Below are positions 21,577 to 29,111 of a DNA stretch of 64,000 bases, piece after piece (positions within the stretch are counted from its first letter, which is position 1; each line of letters opens with the position of its first letter). The stretch comes from Paremcibacter congregatus. Its GTDB lineage: Bacteria; Pseudomonadota; Alphaproteobacteria; Sphingomonadales; Emcibacteraceae. The position numbers and the translations under genes were made by a program. The DNA lies in NCBI RefSeq assembly GCF_006385135.1, contig NZ_CP041025.1, positions 1,643,501-1,707,500 of the forward strand, written 5' to 3'. Under the pieces are notes generated by a model. That model ran no database searches. It was given only the letters and a program-made list of their open reading frames with translations, and had not been told where the DNA came from.

Positions 21577-22572
21577 ATGACAAAAGTGACCAAGATTGAA
21601 AGCAATTCACAGTTCCGGCGCAAGCCAGACTGGATTCGGGTGAAGGCGCCTGTTTCTAAGGGCTATCATGAAACATTCAAGATGATGCGCGAGCTGAACC
21701 TGAACACGGTCTGTGAAGAGGCGGCCTGTCCCAATATCGGCGAGTGCTGGCAGAAAAAACACGCCACCGTGATGATTCTTGGGGATACCTGCACCCGGGC
21801 CTGTCGTTTCTGCAATATCAAAACCGGCAAGGGTAATCCCGTTGACCCGATGGAGCCGGATAATGTGGCGATTGCCGCCGGTAAGATGGGGCTCAATCAT
21901 ATCGTGATTACCTCCGTCGACCGGGACGATCTGGAAGACGGCGGCGCGGACCAGTTCGTCAAGGTGATCGAGGCTTTACGCCGCGAAGCGCCCAACACCA
22001 CCATCGAAATCCTCACCCCCGATTTCCGCAACAAACCGGGAGCAATGGAAAAAGTCGTCGCCGCCAAGCCGGATGTATTTAATCACAATCTGGAGACCGT
22101 GCCGCGCAACTATAATCATATCCGCCCCGGCGCGCGCTATTTCCACTCCCTGCGCTTGCTCGACCGGGTCAAGGAAATCGATCCGACGATCTTCACCAAG
22201 TCCGGCATTATGGTCGGGCTGGGGGAGACGGAAGCCGAAGTACTGCAGGTCATGGATGACATGCGCTCCGCCGATATCGATTTCATCACCATAGGGCAGT
22301 ATCTCCAGCCGACCAAGAAGCATACCGAGCTGATTGATTATATTACACCGGACCAGTTCGCCAAATACGCGAAGAAGGCCAAGTCGAAAGGCTTTCTGCA
22401 TGTGGCGTCATCGCCGCTGACCCGATCTTCTCATCATGCGGGCGATGATTTCGAGGCGCTGAAAGCCGCACGGGCCGCGAAAGTCGCCGCCGAGGGCAGC
22501 CGGAAAGCCAAGGTCGATGCGCCGATCGATATTGACGAGATGGCGAAGCTTAATCCCCTGAACGAGAGCTAG
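21577..22572 (+). CDS. lipA: lipoyl synthase (radical SAM)
   Basis: Inserts two sulfurs into octanoyl groups on E2 and related lipoyl domains, here on the very complex encoded upstream. Both iron-sulfur clusters are visible: the auxiliary cluster cysteines 46, 51 and 57 ([12 protein letters not shown]) and the radical SAM cysteines 72, 76 and 79 (CTRACRFC). The C-terminal [10 protein letters not shown] supplies the conserved Arg-Ser for the auxiliary cluster. The 331-residue length is normal. No lipB lies nearby, so the octanoyl transferase must be elsewhere. Confidence 0.97.
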   Translation: MTKVTKIESNSQFRRKPDWIRVKAPVSKGYHETFKMMRELNLNTVCEEAACPNIGECWQKKHATVMILGDTCTRACRFCNIKTGKGNPVDPMEPDNVAIAAGKMGLNHIVITSVDRDDLEDGGADQFVKVIEALRREAPNTTIEILTPDFRNKPGAMEKVVAAKPDVFNHNLETVPRNYNHIRPGARYFHSLRLLDRVKEIDPTIFTKSGIMVGLGETEAEVLQVMDDMRSADIDFITIGQYLQPTKKHTELIDYITPDQFAKYAKKAKSKGFLHVASSPLTRSSHHAGDDFEALKAARAAKVAAEGSRKAKVDAPIDIDEMAKLNPLNES

Positions 22573-22583
22573 GCCTTCCTCCT

Positions 22584-23024
22584 ATGCCAAAATTCACCGA
22601 AGTGCGCGAATTACCCTATTCGGCGGAGCAGATGTATCAGCTGGTCGCCGATGTGGAGAAATACGCCGAGTTTCTGCCCTGGTGTCAGGGAGTGCGGGTC
22701 TATAATCGAACAGAAACCGGCCTTTATGCCGATTTGATCATTGGGTTCAAGATGTTCCGTGAACGCTTTACTTCCCATGTGACCTTCTCCGAGGGCCGGA
22801 TCGAGGTGGAATATATCAAGGGGCCGTTGAAATATCTCCATAACCACTGGCAGTTCATTCCGCGCGCGGATGGGGGCTGTCATGTGGATTTTTTGGTTGA
22901 TTTTGAGTTCCGCAATCGCATTTTCGAAAAACTGGTGGGGGGCATTTTCACCGAAGCGGTGCATCATATGATCGAAGCCTTTGAAACCCGTGCCGATGCG
23001 TTGTATGGTGAGGCGCAGAAGTAG
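22584..23024 (+). CDS. ratA: RatA/Coq10-family START-domain protein
   Basis: A 146-residue polyketide-cyclase/START-fold protein of the Coq10/RatA family (FTEVRELPYSAEQMYQLVADVEKY... EFLPWCQGV, FKMFRERFTSHVTF, WQFIPRADGGCHVDFLVDFEF). Family members bind ubiquinone-like lipids and assist respiration; the E. coli name RatA comes from a reported effect on ribosome assembly. Position after lipA is standard in alphaproteobacteria. The usual next gene, cinA, is displaced by more than 7 kb here. Confidence 0.88.
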   Translation: MPKFTEVRELPYSAEQMYQLVADVEKYAEFLPWCQGVRVYNRTETGLYADLIIGFKMFRERFTSHVTFSEGRIEVEYIKGPLKYLHNHWQFIPRADGGCHVDFLVDFEFRNRIFEKLVGGIFTEAVHHMIEAFETRADALYGEAQK

Positions 23025-23769
23025 CGGTAAATATAAGGAATTATCTGTAGTTCATTCAAGTTTTCTCATAAAAAAGATATGAAAAAATAACATCGCGCTA
23101 TCCATCCGGTAGGGACCGTCAGAAGACGGGTACTTGTATCAAAATGAAATAGGTGTACACTGGGGCCTGTCTCTTTACGGCAATCCCTGGAAAATACCAT
23201 GTACCAGATTGGCGGCCTTGCGACTGTGGCTTGTGTGCTGCAGCGTAAATATCTGTATAAGCTTGGAACGCCATTTTATCGGCGCTGTTCTCATAATATA
23301 TCCCAATTCCTGAGCCAGAAGGTGCTCTCCTGTAAGAGGAGCGGTTTGGTAAGGAGAACAGATGGATTTATCCATGAGTTGCTCTTTGCCGCTTTAAAGC
23401 CGAGAGAGGATTTGTAGGCCACGTTCTCTTTGATAATGACAAGTTGGGGGCCTTCGTATGCGACGAAATCTGTTGGGGTGGGAACACTGGATTGTTGCGA
23501 TTATGCATTTGGGGATTACAAACATAAAGCTTATTTTATGGCTATTTTCTGTATCGGGTAATCTCACGGGCAGAAGAAAATTTATTCAGAAAAGAGAAAT
23601 AAACACAGCAGGTATAATTGAACTTTTGTTCAGTTATAATGAGGATGTCGGGTTTGTGTCGTGTTTATGTCGTGTCACTGTCGGTCATTTGTCGTGTCAG
23701 GTTGTGGGTAATGTTGATAGGTATATGAATATCTGTAAAGGTTCGGAATGATGAAGAAAAGACTTTGAA
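23025..23769. other. gene-poor stretch with regulatory array
   Basis: About 745 bases without a credible gene. Short open frames exist on both strands but lack family resemblance and good ribosome sites. The informative part is at the right end: an 11-bp-stem palindrome (23613-23638, one G-T pair), a TATAAT at 23635-23640, and five 11-bp repeats (23646-23700). A six-codon open frame (ATG at 23748, stop at 23766-23768) ends just before the regulator gene. I see nothing recognisable in 23025-23600. Confidence 0.6.
23646..23700 (+). repeat. five tandem 11-bp repeats, helically phased (TGTCG...)
   Basis: Five consecutive 11-base units start at 23646, 23657, 23668, 23679 and 23690 and all begin TGTCG: TGTCGGGTTTG, TGTCGTGTTTA, TGTCGTGTCAC, TGTCGGTCATT, TGTCGTGTCAG. 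The period equals about one helical turn, so all copies face the same side of the DNA. The array ends 69 bases before the XRE regulator gene. Autoregulatory operator function is inferred from position and spacing. Confidence 0.75.
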
Positions 23770-24204
23770 ATGCAACTGAAAAAGCGGCGTTTAAGCAAAG
23801 GTTGGTCGCAAGAGCAACTGGCCGAGATTAGCGGCTTAAGCGTTCGCACGATTCAACGTCTTGAAAAAGGCGAAAAACCCGGCCTGGAGACGTTGAATGC
23901 TTTAGCGGCGGGATTTGAGATCTCGAGTTCTGAGTTGCAGAAAGTCTTAGATGAACCCGCAAGGGTAGAGGTGATCGAAATTGCGGCGGAAGCTTTTATC
24001 CCTAAAAAATGGAAAGGCTTTATTCTTCACCTGGCGACATCAATGGTTGTGATTACCTGGTTGTTGGGTATGAATTATGCCTTTGAGCTGGAATCGGATC
24101 TGATCAACTGGCTTTCGTACCTGCTGGGGATGTTTCTGGTGTTGCATGTGGGGCATTTAATCTGGACTGCAGATCGGCGTGACCCGCCGGATGCACCAAA
24201 GTGA
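23770..24204 (+). CDS. XRE-type HTH regulator with C-terminal 2TM membrane domain
   Basis: A 144-residue protein with a Cro/C1 helix-turn-helix at residues 1-58 (LSKGWSQEQLAEISGLSVRT, then IQRLEKGEKPGLETLNALAA). A short linker leads to a two-helix membrane domain of the 2TM type (about 85-101 and 109-134), with a charged C-terminus. It would act as a membrane-tethered transcription factor. The ligand or signal is unknown. Only a weak purine stretch (GAAGAAAAG) precedes the ATG. The five phased repeats just upstream are the obvious candidate binding sites. It faces the convergent glsA gene across a strong hairpin. Confidence 0.82.
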   Translation: MQLKKRRLSKGWSQEQLAEISGLSVRTIQRLEKGEKPGLETLNALAAGFEISSSELQKVLDEPARVEVIEIAAEAFIPKKWKGFILHLATSMVVITWLLGMNYAFELESDLINWLSYLLGMFLVLHVGHLIWTADRRDPPDAPK

Positions 24205-24315
24205 TGACTGGGTCAACTCTGCCGTTTCGGTCTGGCTGATTTAGAATTCTGGTTGATATAAAATGATGTCAGTGGACATCAGTTTTTAAATATTGAGCGA
24301 ACTTCTTGGGGGGTG

Positions 24316-24355
24316 GGGAATGGTAAGATGGGGATCTCCACATCTTGCCATTCCC
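24316..24355. repeat. 15-bp-stem hairpin between convergent genes
   Basis: GGGAATGGTAAGATG (24316-24330) and CATCTTGCCATTCCC (24341-24355) pair over 15 positions with one mismatch around a ten-base loop. It lies between the ends of the XRE gene and glsA. No T tract follows on either strand, so it is not a classical intrinsic terminator. It may be a 3'-end stabiliser or a protein-binding site. Confidence 0.7.
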
Positions 24356-24386
24356 TGTCCGGCTCTTCTCACCAAACATCCCCTTG

Positions 24387-25301
24387 TTAGAAGATCGAAC
24401 AGTGTGTCAAGGACGTGAATTGTTCCAGCGCGGCGGTGCCGACGTAGGAGTTGCCGAATTTATCCAGTTCCGGTGACCAGACGGCGATCGACATTTTGCC
24501 CGGCACGACCGCGACGATACCGCCCCCGACGCCGCTTTTTGCCGGCAATCCAACCCGATAGGCAAAACTGCCGACGCTGTCGTATGTTCCACAGGTCAGC
24601 ATCACCGCATTCAGGCGCTTGGCGTTGCGTTCCGGCAGAATGGTTTCGCCGCAAACTGCCGAATAACCTTTGTCCGCCAGAGGCAGGATGGCGGCGGCCA
24701 GGTCGACACAATTCATGGAAATGGCGCAGTGTTGACAATAAACCTCGATCAGGGCCCCCACATCATTTTCTATCACACCATAGCTTTTCATCAGATGGGC
24801 GAGCGCATGATTGACGTGGCTGGTTTCAAGTTCGGATTGAGCGACGAGCGGATCGCTTTCAATTGCGGGATTCATGGAAATGAATTTCAGATAATTGCGG
24901 ATCAGCAGACTGGCATCCTGTGTTGTTGACATCAGCATGTCCGTGGTCGCGAGGGCGCCGGCATTGATAAACGGATTTCGGGGGATGCCATTTTCATGTT
25001 CCAGCAGCACCAGAGAATTAAACGGATCGCCGGATGGTTCCTTGCCAACCTTTGTCCATACCATATCCCCCATATGGCGCATCACCAATTGCAGGACGAA
25101 CAGTTTTGAAATGCTCTGAATGGAAAAATTTTCCTCGGCATCTCCCACCTTGTAGGTCTGGCCGTCAACCATATGGATCGCCATACCGAATTTGGTCGGC
25201 GGGATATTGGCCAGCGAGGGGATGTAATCCGCCACCTTGCCCTTGCCGAATTCGGGTTGGATGAATTCACTGATATAATTTAATACAGCCTGATAATTCA
25301 T
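24387..25301 (-). CDS. glsA: glutaminase (serine-dependent, GlsA family)
   Basis: Hydrolyses glutamine to glutamate and ammonia. From the ATG at 25301 (MNYQAVLNYISEF) it has 304 residues, the usual length. The beta-lactamase-like nucleophile motif is SISK (Ser63, Lys66), and NPFINAGALATTDM, the Tyr-containing YGVIENDVGALIEVYCQHC block and the C-terminal AKSGVGGGIVAVVPGK are intact. An in-frame ATG 14 codons upstream is rejected because the purine-rich AGGAAAG ribosome site lies just before 25301. It is co-directional with fumC, 91 bases downstream of it. Confidence 0.94.
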   Translation of the reverse strand: MNYQAVLNYISEFIQPEFGKGKVADYIPSLANIPPTKFGMAIHMVDGQTYKVGDAEENFSIQSISKLFVLQLVMRHMGDMVWTKVGKEPSGDPFNSLVLLEHENGIPRNPFINAGALATTDMLMSTTQDASLLIRNYLKFISMNPAIESDPLVAQSELETSHVNHALAHLMKSYGVIENDVGALIEVYCQHCAISMNCVDLAAAILPLADKGYSAVCGETILPERNAKRLNAVMLTCGTYDSVGSFAYRVGLPAKSGVGGGIVAVVPGKMSIAVWSPELDKFGNSYVGTAALEQFTSLTHCSIF

Positions 25302-25392
25302 GACTTGTCTTTCCTGCAGATTTGTCTGGCAACGGTATCGCATTAACCCGCACTTTGCCAGCGGCAGGCGCTCTATTGTGGTGAAAAAAGTT

Positions 25393-26781
25393 TCAGAGCC
25401 CGGTCATCTTTTCCGGTCTTACCCATTGGTCGAATTCCTCAGCAGTTACCAGTCCGAGCGTCAAGGCAGCCTGTTTCAGCGTCAATTGTTCCGCATGGGC
25501 TTTCTTGGCTATTTTTGCTGCCTTATCATAGCCGATATACGGGGTAAGGGCGGTGACCAACATCAGAGAATTCTGGGTCAGTTCGGCCAGGCGCGGCGTA
25601 TCGGCCTCTATGCCCTCGACGCAATGATCGGTGAAGCTGCGGCAGCCATCGGACAGCAGGCGGATCGACTGCAAAATGTTGTAAATAATGACCGGTTTGA
25701 ACACATTGAGTTCAAAATGACCGCTTGCTCCCGCCATGCTGACGGTGACATGGTTGCCCATCACCTGAGCACAGATCTGGGTCAGGGCTTCGCATTGGGT
25801 CGGATTGACCTTGCCCGGCATGATGGACGATCCCGGTTCGTTGGCGGGCAGGATCAGTTCCCCCAATCCACTGCGCGGCCCACTGGCGAGAAAACGGATG
25901 TCATTGGCAATTTTCATGGTGCTGACCGCCAGAGTATTGAGGTGCCCGGACAATTCAACGAGAGCGTCATGGGCGGCCAGCGCCTCGAATTTATTCACTG
26001 CGCTGGTGAAGGTCAGGCCGGTGAGGGCGTTGATCTTTCCGGTGAACACCACGGCGAAATCGGGGTGGGCGTTGAGTCCGGTCCCGACCGCCGTGCCGCC
26101 CTGGGCAAGTTCCATCACCCGCGGCAGGCAGCTCTCGATCCGCACCAGGCCGAGCTCAATCTGGCGGGCATAACCGGAAAATTCCTGCCCCAGGGTGATC
26201 GGGGTGGCGTCCTGGGTATGGGTGCGCCCGATTTTCACGAGATCTTTAAACTGGGTTGATTTTTTATTCAGTGCCGCATGCAAATGCTGTATTGCTGGGA
26301 TCAGATGCTGATGGATGTCCAGGGCCGTGGCAATTGTCATGGCGGTCGGAAAGCTGTCGTTGGAACTCTGGCCAAGGTTGACGTGATCATTGGGGTGGAC
26401 CGGGGATTTGCTGCCGATTTCGCCGCCGAGCTGTTCAATGGCGCGGTTGGCGATGACTTCATTGACATTCATGTGGCTCTGGGTGCCGGACCCGGTTTGC
26501 CAGACCACCAGCGGGAAATGATCATCGAGAGTGCCTGTGGCGACTTCTTTTGCGGCGGCGATGATGGCGGCGCTCAGGTGTGGGTCCAGCAGACCGAGGT
26601 CGCGGTTGGCCTCTGCGGCGGCTTGCTTCTGCAGACCGAAGGCATGGATCAGCGGGGCGGGCATCTTTTCAGCGCCAATTTTAAAATTGTTATAGGACCG
26701 TTGTGTTTGTGCCCCCCAATAACGATCGGCGGGAACCGGGATTTCTCCCATGCTGTCATTCTCAAGGCGGGTTTCCGGCAT
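25393..26781 (-). CDS. fumC: class II fumarate hydratase
   Basis: Interconverts fumarate and malate in the TCA cycle without an iron-sulfur cluster. The signature [15 protein letters not shown] is intact, as are the substrate-binding [13 protein letters not shown] and [16 protein letters not shown] blocks. The start at 26781 ([17 protein letters not shown]) gives 462 residues, the family length, with AGAAAGG six bases upstream. A longer in-frame start at 26853 adds 24 residues not seen in FumC. The gene begins the fumC-glsA pair inside the ratA-cinA insertion. Confidence 0.95.
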   Translation of the reverse strand: MPETRLENDSMGEIPVPADRYWGAQTQRSYNNFKIGAEKMPAPLIHAFGLQKQAAAEANRDLGLLDPHLSAAIIAAAKEVATGTLDDHFPLVVWQTGSGTQSHMNVNEVIANRAIEQLGGEIGSKSPVHPNDHVNLGQSSNDSFPTAMTIATALDIHQHLIPAIQHLHAALNKKSTQFKDLVKIGRTHTQDATPITLGQEFSGYARQIELGLVRIESCLPRVMELAQGGTAVGTGLNAHPDFAVVFTGKINALTGLTFTSAVNKFEALAAHDALVELSGHLNTLAVSTMKIANDIRFLASGPRSGLGELILPANEPGSSIMPGKVNPTQCEALTQICAQVMGNHVTVSMAGASGHFELNVFKPVIIYNILQSIRLLSDGCRSFTDHCVEGIEADTPRLAELTQNSLMLVTALTPYIGYDKAAKIAKKAHAEQLTLKQAALTLGLVTAEEFDQWVRPEKMTGL

Positions 26782-26978
26782 AGGCATCCTTTCTGAAGCA
26801 GCCATCAGGTGATCATTCAGTCTATCAAGAAGCCCGACGATGCTCAACTGCAAACGCGACGGAGAAAATGATGTTGCTCTAAAAAAATGACGCCCGATTT
26901 TCAGGAACTGTGTTGTGGAGATCAGGCCAGCGGATGTCGTTTACCGTTCTTCGTGCGGACGCGGAGCAGGCGCAAAAG

Positions 26979-27010
26979 GAAACGGCCCCCGAATTTTAGG
27001 GAGCCGTCAT
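26979..27010 (-). terminator. terminator after the PEP-CTERM gene
   Basis: Reading leftward, GACGGCTCCC (27008-26999) pairs with GGGGGCCGTT (26989-26980, with minor mismatches) around an A+T-rich loop, followed by a T-containing tail (TTCCTTTT). It lies about 30 bases past the stop of the gene at 27037. Confidence 0.65.
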
Positions 27011-27036
27011 TTATTTACGATATCAATTGGGAAAGC

Positions 27037-27657
27037 TTAGCCGCGACGTTTGCGGGCCAGTCCCAGGCCAAGCAGACCAAGACCGAGAAGCGCCAGAGGA
27101 GCCGGTTCAACGACTGTCGTCGTATACTCCATATTTATCATGCCGATTGTTCCAGTTTCTGTCCAAACATCATGGGCCTGCCCGAGGTCCTGAAACCCAA
27201 GCCGGGCTAACGTGATAGCCTGGCCCCCAAGGGAGGTATCATAGTCACCGTTTGTATCCCTGTAGGTGGTGAATCCATCCGCCCAGCCCAGGATACCCAC
27301 GATATCACCGGCGGAAAATGCAAGTGAAGTGGTGACGGAAGCCACGTCTTCCCAATAACCCATGGACGTAAAGTCATTGGTTGTTGAAGAAAACTGCGGG
27401 GGCGTGATGTTGAACTTTAATACTTCGATGGTGCTGTCGGTGACAGGTCCGCCGGGCAGGGATAGGCCCGTGATGGTAAAATCAACCGGGGCGGTGAACC
27501 AATAGCCGCGCGTTAGGTTCTGACAGCAACCGCTGCCTGAAGAGGTGCCGATGTCCAGGGCTGTAGCCGAGGCGCTCTGGGCCGTGAATAAATTCACGGA
27601 ACTCAAGAGTGAGATGATGATTAAATGCCGAAGGGCACTCATGTTAAACTTTTTCAT
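27037..27657 (-). CDS. PEP-CTERM sorting domain exported protein
   Basis: A 206-residue exported protein of unknown function. A Sec signal peptide (LIIISLLSSVNLFTAQSASA, about residues 12-31) is followed by a beta-rich body with a CCQNLTRGYWFTAPVDF segment and no recognised catalytic domain. It ends in a PEP-CTERM tail: VEPAPLALLGLGLLGLGLAR plus a basic KRRG terminus (the core reads EPAP rather than PEPA). Such tails are cut by an exosortase at the inner membrane, and the proteins typically go to the cell surface or matrix. No exosortase lies in the window. A canonical sigma-54 promoter precedes it. Conserved Cys pairs may form disulfides. Confidence 0.82.
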   Translation of the reverse strand: MKKFNMSALRHLIIISLLSSVNLFTAQSASATALDIGTSSGSGCCQNLTRGYWFTAPVDFTITGLSLPGGPVTDSTIEVLKFNITPPQFSSTTNDFTSMGYWEDVASVTTSLAFSAGDIVGILGWADGFTTYRDTNGDYDTSLGGQAITLARLGFQDLGQAHDVWTETGTIGMINMEYTTTVVEPAPLALLGLGLLGLGLARKRRG

Positions 27658-27722
27658 GTGCTAATCCAATTCCACTTTCGTTATACTGCTCGATATTTCA
27701 AGAACAGTTCAGCTTTAAGGAA

Positions 27723-27738
27723 AGCAAGGACCGTGCCA
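27723..27738 (-). promoter_or_regulatory. canonical sigma-54 (-24/-12) promoter of the PEP-CTERM gene
   Basis: Reading leftward, TGGCAC (27738-27733), five bases, then TTGCT (27727-27723). GG and GC are exactly ten bases apart, matching the RpoN consensus. Transcription would start near 27711, about 55 bases before the ATG at 27657. A bacterial enhancer-binding protein would be required; see the palindrome at 27824. Confidence 0.8.
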
Positions 27739-27823
27739 AGTCTCAAAAACGTTAGGATTGAGCCGATAATAAAGCATGTATATGTGCTTAATATTTGAAA
27801 ATTGTAAAGAATTCCGACAGTTT

Positions 27824-27840
27824 TGTCCCAAAATGAGACA
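27824..27840. promoter_or_regulatory. candidate enhancer-binding-protein site upstream of the sigma-54 promoter
   Basis: TGTC-N9-GACA inverted repeat (with a further C/G pair inside) lies about 85 bases upstream of the -24 element, a normal distance for an enhancer site. A third TGTC-type half-site (GACA at 27816-27819) adjoins it. PEP-CTERM genes in other bacteria are known to be activated by the PrsK/PrsR sigma-54 system; assignment to PrsR is inference. Confidence 0.5.
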
Positions 27841-27846
27841 TATACT

Positions 27847-28758
27847 TTACACAGTAACTGCCGTGGCAAGTTCAGCGAGATGGTGGCGGCAGATTTCCTC
27901 GACGGTGGCCTGGAGCGGGGCGATGCGGCTCTCGAGCCAGTGGAGTTCGTCTTCTGTGATCGTGTAATGTTTGGAATAGCGTGCCTTGACATAGGCATTG
28001 ACCAGTTTGTTGAATGCCGTCTGGTCCTTGCGGCCTTCGCGCGGCCAGGCTTCGACCAGACGCCGGTCGATATCCTCGGCCAGACTGCGCAGGGCCTTCA
28101 GGTTATGGGTCGGCGGACAATAGCCGGTCAGGGTCAGCAGCAGGGCGTTGTAAATCCCCTCGACCGCCTGATGATATTCAAAGGCGGCCTTGTTGAGATC
28201 ACCTTCCTGCTGGCAAAAATGCGCAACTTTTAGGGAAGTTTTGGCGTTTTTCAGCCAGATATCGCAATAATCCTGGGCCGTGGTCAGGGCCTCCGCCGCG
28301 CTCAGGGCTTTCGGCTGGCTCAGCCGCGCATTCGGCGTCTGATGCAGGGCGATCCCTTGCTGGCGAATATCGTTGAAGAAATATTGCCCGCGGGCGAGGG
28401 CGTCATTCAGGTTCGCGCGGGTCTCAAGAATGAAGGTCACCGGTGTTTTTAGGCGTTTGTCCCGCAGGAAACGCTCCTCGATTTCAAACCACAGATTGGT
28501 GAGTTCGAGCAGTTGGCGGTCATTGACGATGATCAGCAGATCGTAATCGCTTTTATAGCCCTTGGTGGTCTGCGGCTCATCGACCCAGTCGCCCCGGGCG
28601 TAGGAGCCGAACAGGATCACCCACTCGATCCGTCCCTTGGCGCGCCATGCGGCGGTGCCGCCCTGGACGATCTTGTCGAATTCCTCGAAGATGATATCCT
28701 TGATATGCTCCAGTTCCCATTGCTTTTTGGGCGGCAGATGGTCGAGATCGGTTTTCAT
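27847..28758 (-). CDS. nucleotidyltransferase (MNT) - HEPN fusion protein
   Basis: A 303-residue protein with an N-terminal pol-beta-type nucleotidyltransferase (about 20-135: VILFGSYARGDW, then KSDYDLLIIV after a short insertion) and a C-terminal HEPN helical domain (about 165-300: FEYHQAVEGIYNALLLTLTG, PTHNLKALRSLAE, VNAYVKARYSKHYTIT). MNT and HEPN as separate genes form toxin-antitoxin pairs in which MNT modifies the HEPN RNase; fused forms of this length are known but little studied. The HEPN RYSKH segment is close to, but not a strict copy of, the Rx4-6H RNase motif, so activity is uncertain. The ATG at 28758 has GGGGAT upstream. It is monocistronic. Confidence 0.8.
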   Translation of the reverse strand: MKTDLDHLPPKKQWELEHIKDIIFEEFDKIVQGGTAAWRAKGRIEWVILFGSYARGDWVDEPQTTKGYKSDYDLLIIVNDRQLLELTNLWFEIEERFLRDKRLKTPVTFILETRANLNDALARGQYFFNDIRQQGIALHQTPNARLSQPKALSAAEALTTAQDYCDIWLKNAKTSLKVAHFCQQEGDLNKAAFEYHQAVEGIYNALLLTLTGYCPPTHNLKALRSLAEDIDRRLVEAWPREGRKDQTAFNKLVNAYVKARYSKHYTITEDELHWLESRIAPLQATVEEICRHHLAELATAVTV

Positions 28759-29111
28759 ATATCCCCTGAGTGCGGCGTCTGTTTCGGGTGCGTTTGGAAG
28801 AGTTTAGCGGTTTTTGCCTGCGCCGTCATGAGAATTATGCGCTTTCTCACGTGCCCGGTTGTCATGCGCACACTGGCGTTAACCCAGATATGTCGTCACG
28901 CCTGCATGTGATGCGGGATCCACTTTGTTGATATCATGAGCAGGGAGTCCGACGGCGCTTTATCGTATGATATGAGCATGGATCCCAGCGCGGAGGCCGG
29001 GATGACGAGGGTTGTGAGTAAGAGGAGAGAGATGCGGATTATAATTTATGACCTAAATGTTGAAAAACATGCTATGTTCACAACTAATAATTATAACTAT
29101 GGAGGTGAAGT
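28759..29111. other. 353-bp divergent intergenic region
   Basis: Between the MNT-HEPN gene and the PD-(D/E)XK gene. It holds the 114-bp palindromic element (28894-29007) and, to its right, A+T-rich DNA with the perfect short palindrome AACATGCTATGTT (29065-29077). TTGAAA (29060-29065) and TAATAA (29085-29090) could form a weak promoter, spacing 19. A short open frame from 28936 lies across the repeat and is not credible as a gene. Confidence 0.5.
28894..29007. repeat. 114-bp palindromic dispersed-type repeat (REP/MITE-like)
   Basis: The left end reads CGTCACGCCTGCATG...GGGATCCA and the right end, on the other strand, CGTCATCCCGGCCTCCGC...GGGATCCA: imperfect terminal inverted repeats of about 28 bases. 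Inside, TTGATATCATGAGC and the inverse of TATGATATGAGC continue the symmetry. The CGTCATCCCGG...GGGATCCA ends resemble short dispersed palindromes common in alphaproteobacterial genomes. No open frame or transposase is present, so it is non-autonomous if mobile. Confidence 0.65.

Noticed and set aside
23646-23700. CRISPR array
   Set aside because: Units are only 11 bases, contiguous without spacers, and no cas gene is present.
23458-23751. 97-codon open frame upstream of the XRE regulator
   Set aside because: It runs straight through the five 11-bp repeats and the palindrome, has no family match and no good ribosome site; the regulatory reading explains the DNA better.
25300-26259. 319-codon open frame on the plus strand opposite fumC
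   Set aside because: Antisense to intact fumarase with no domain of its own.
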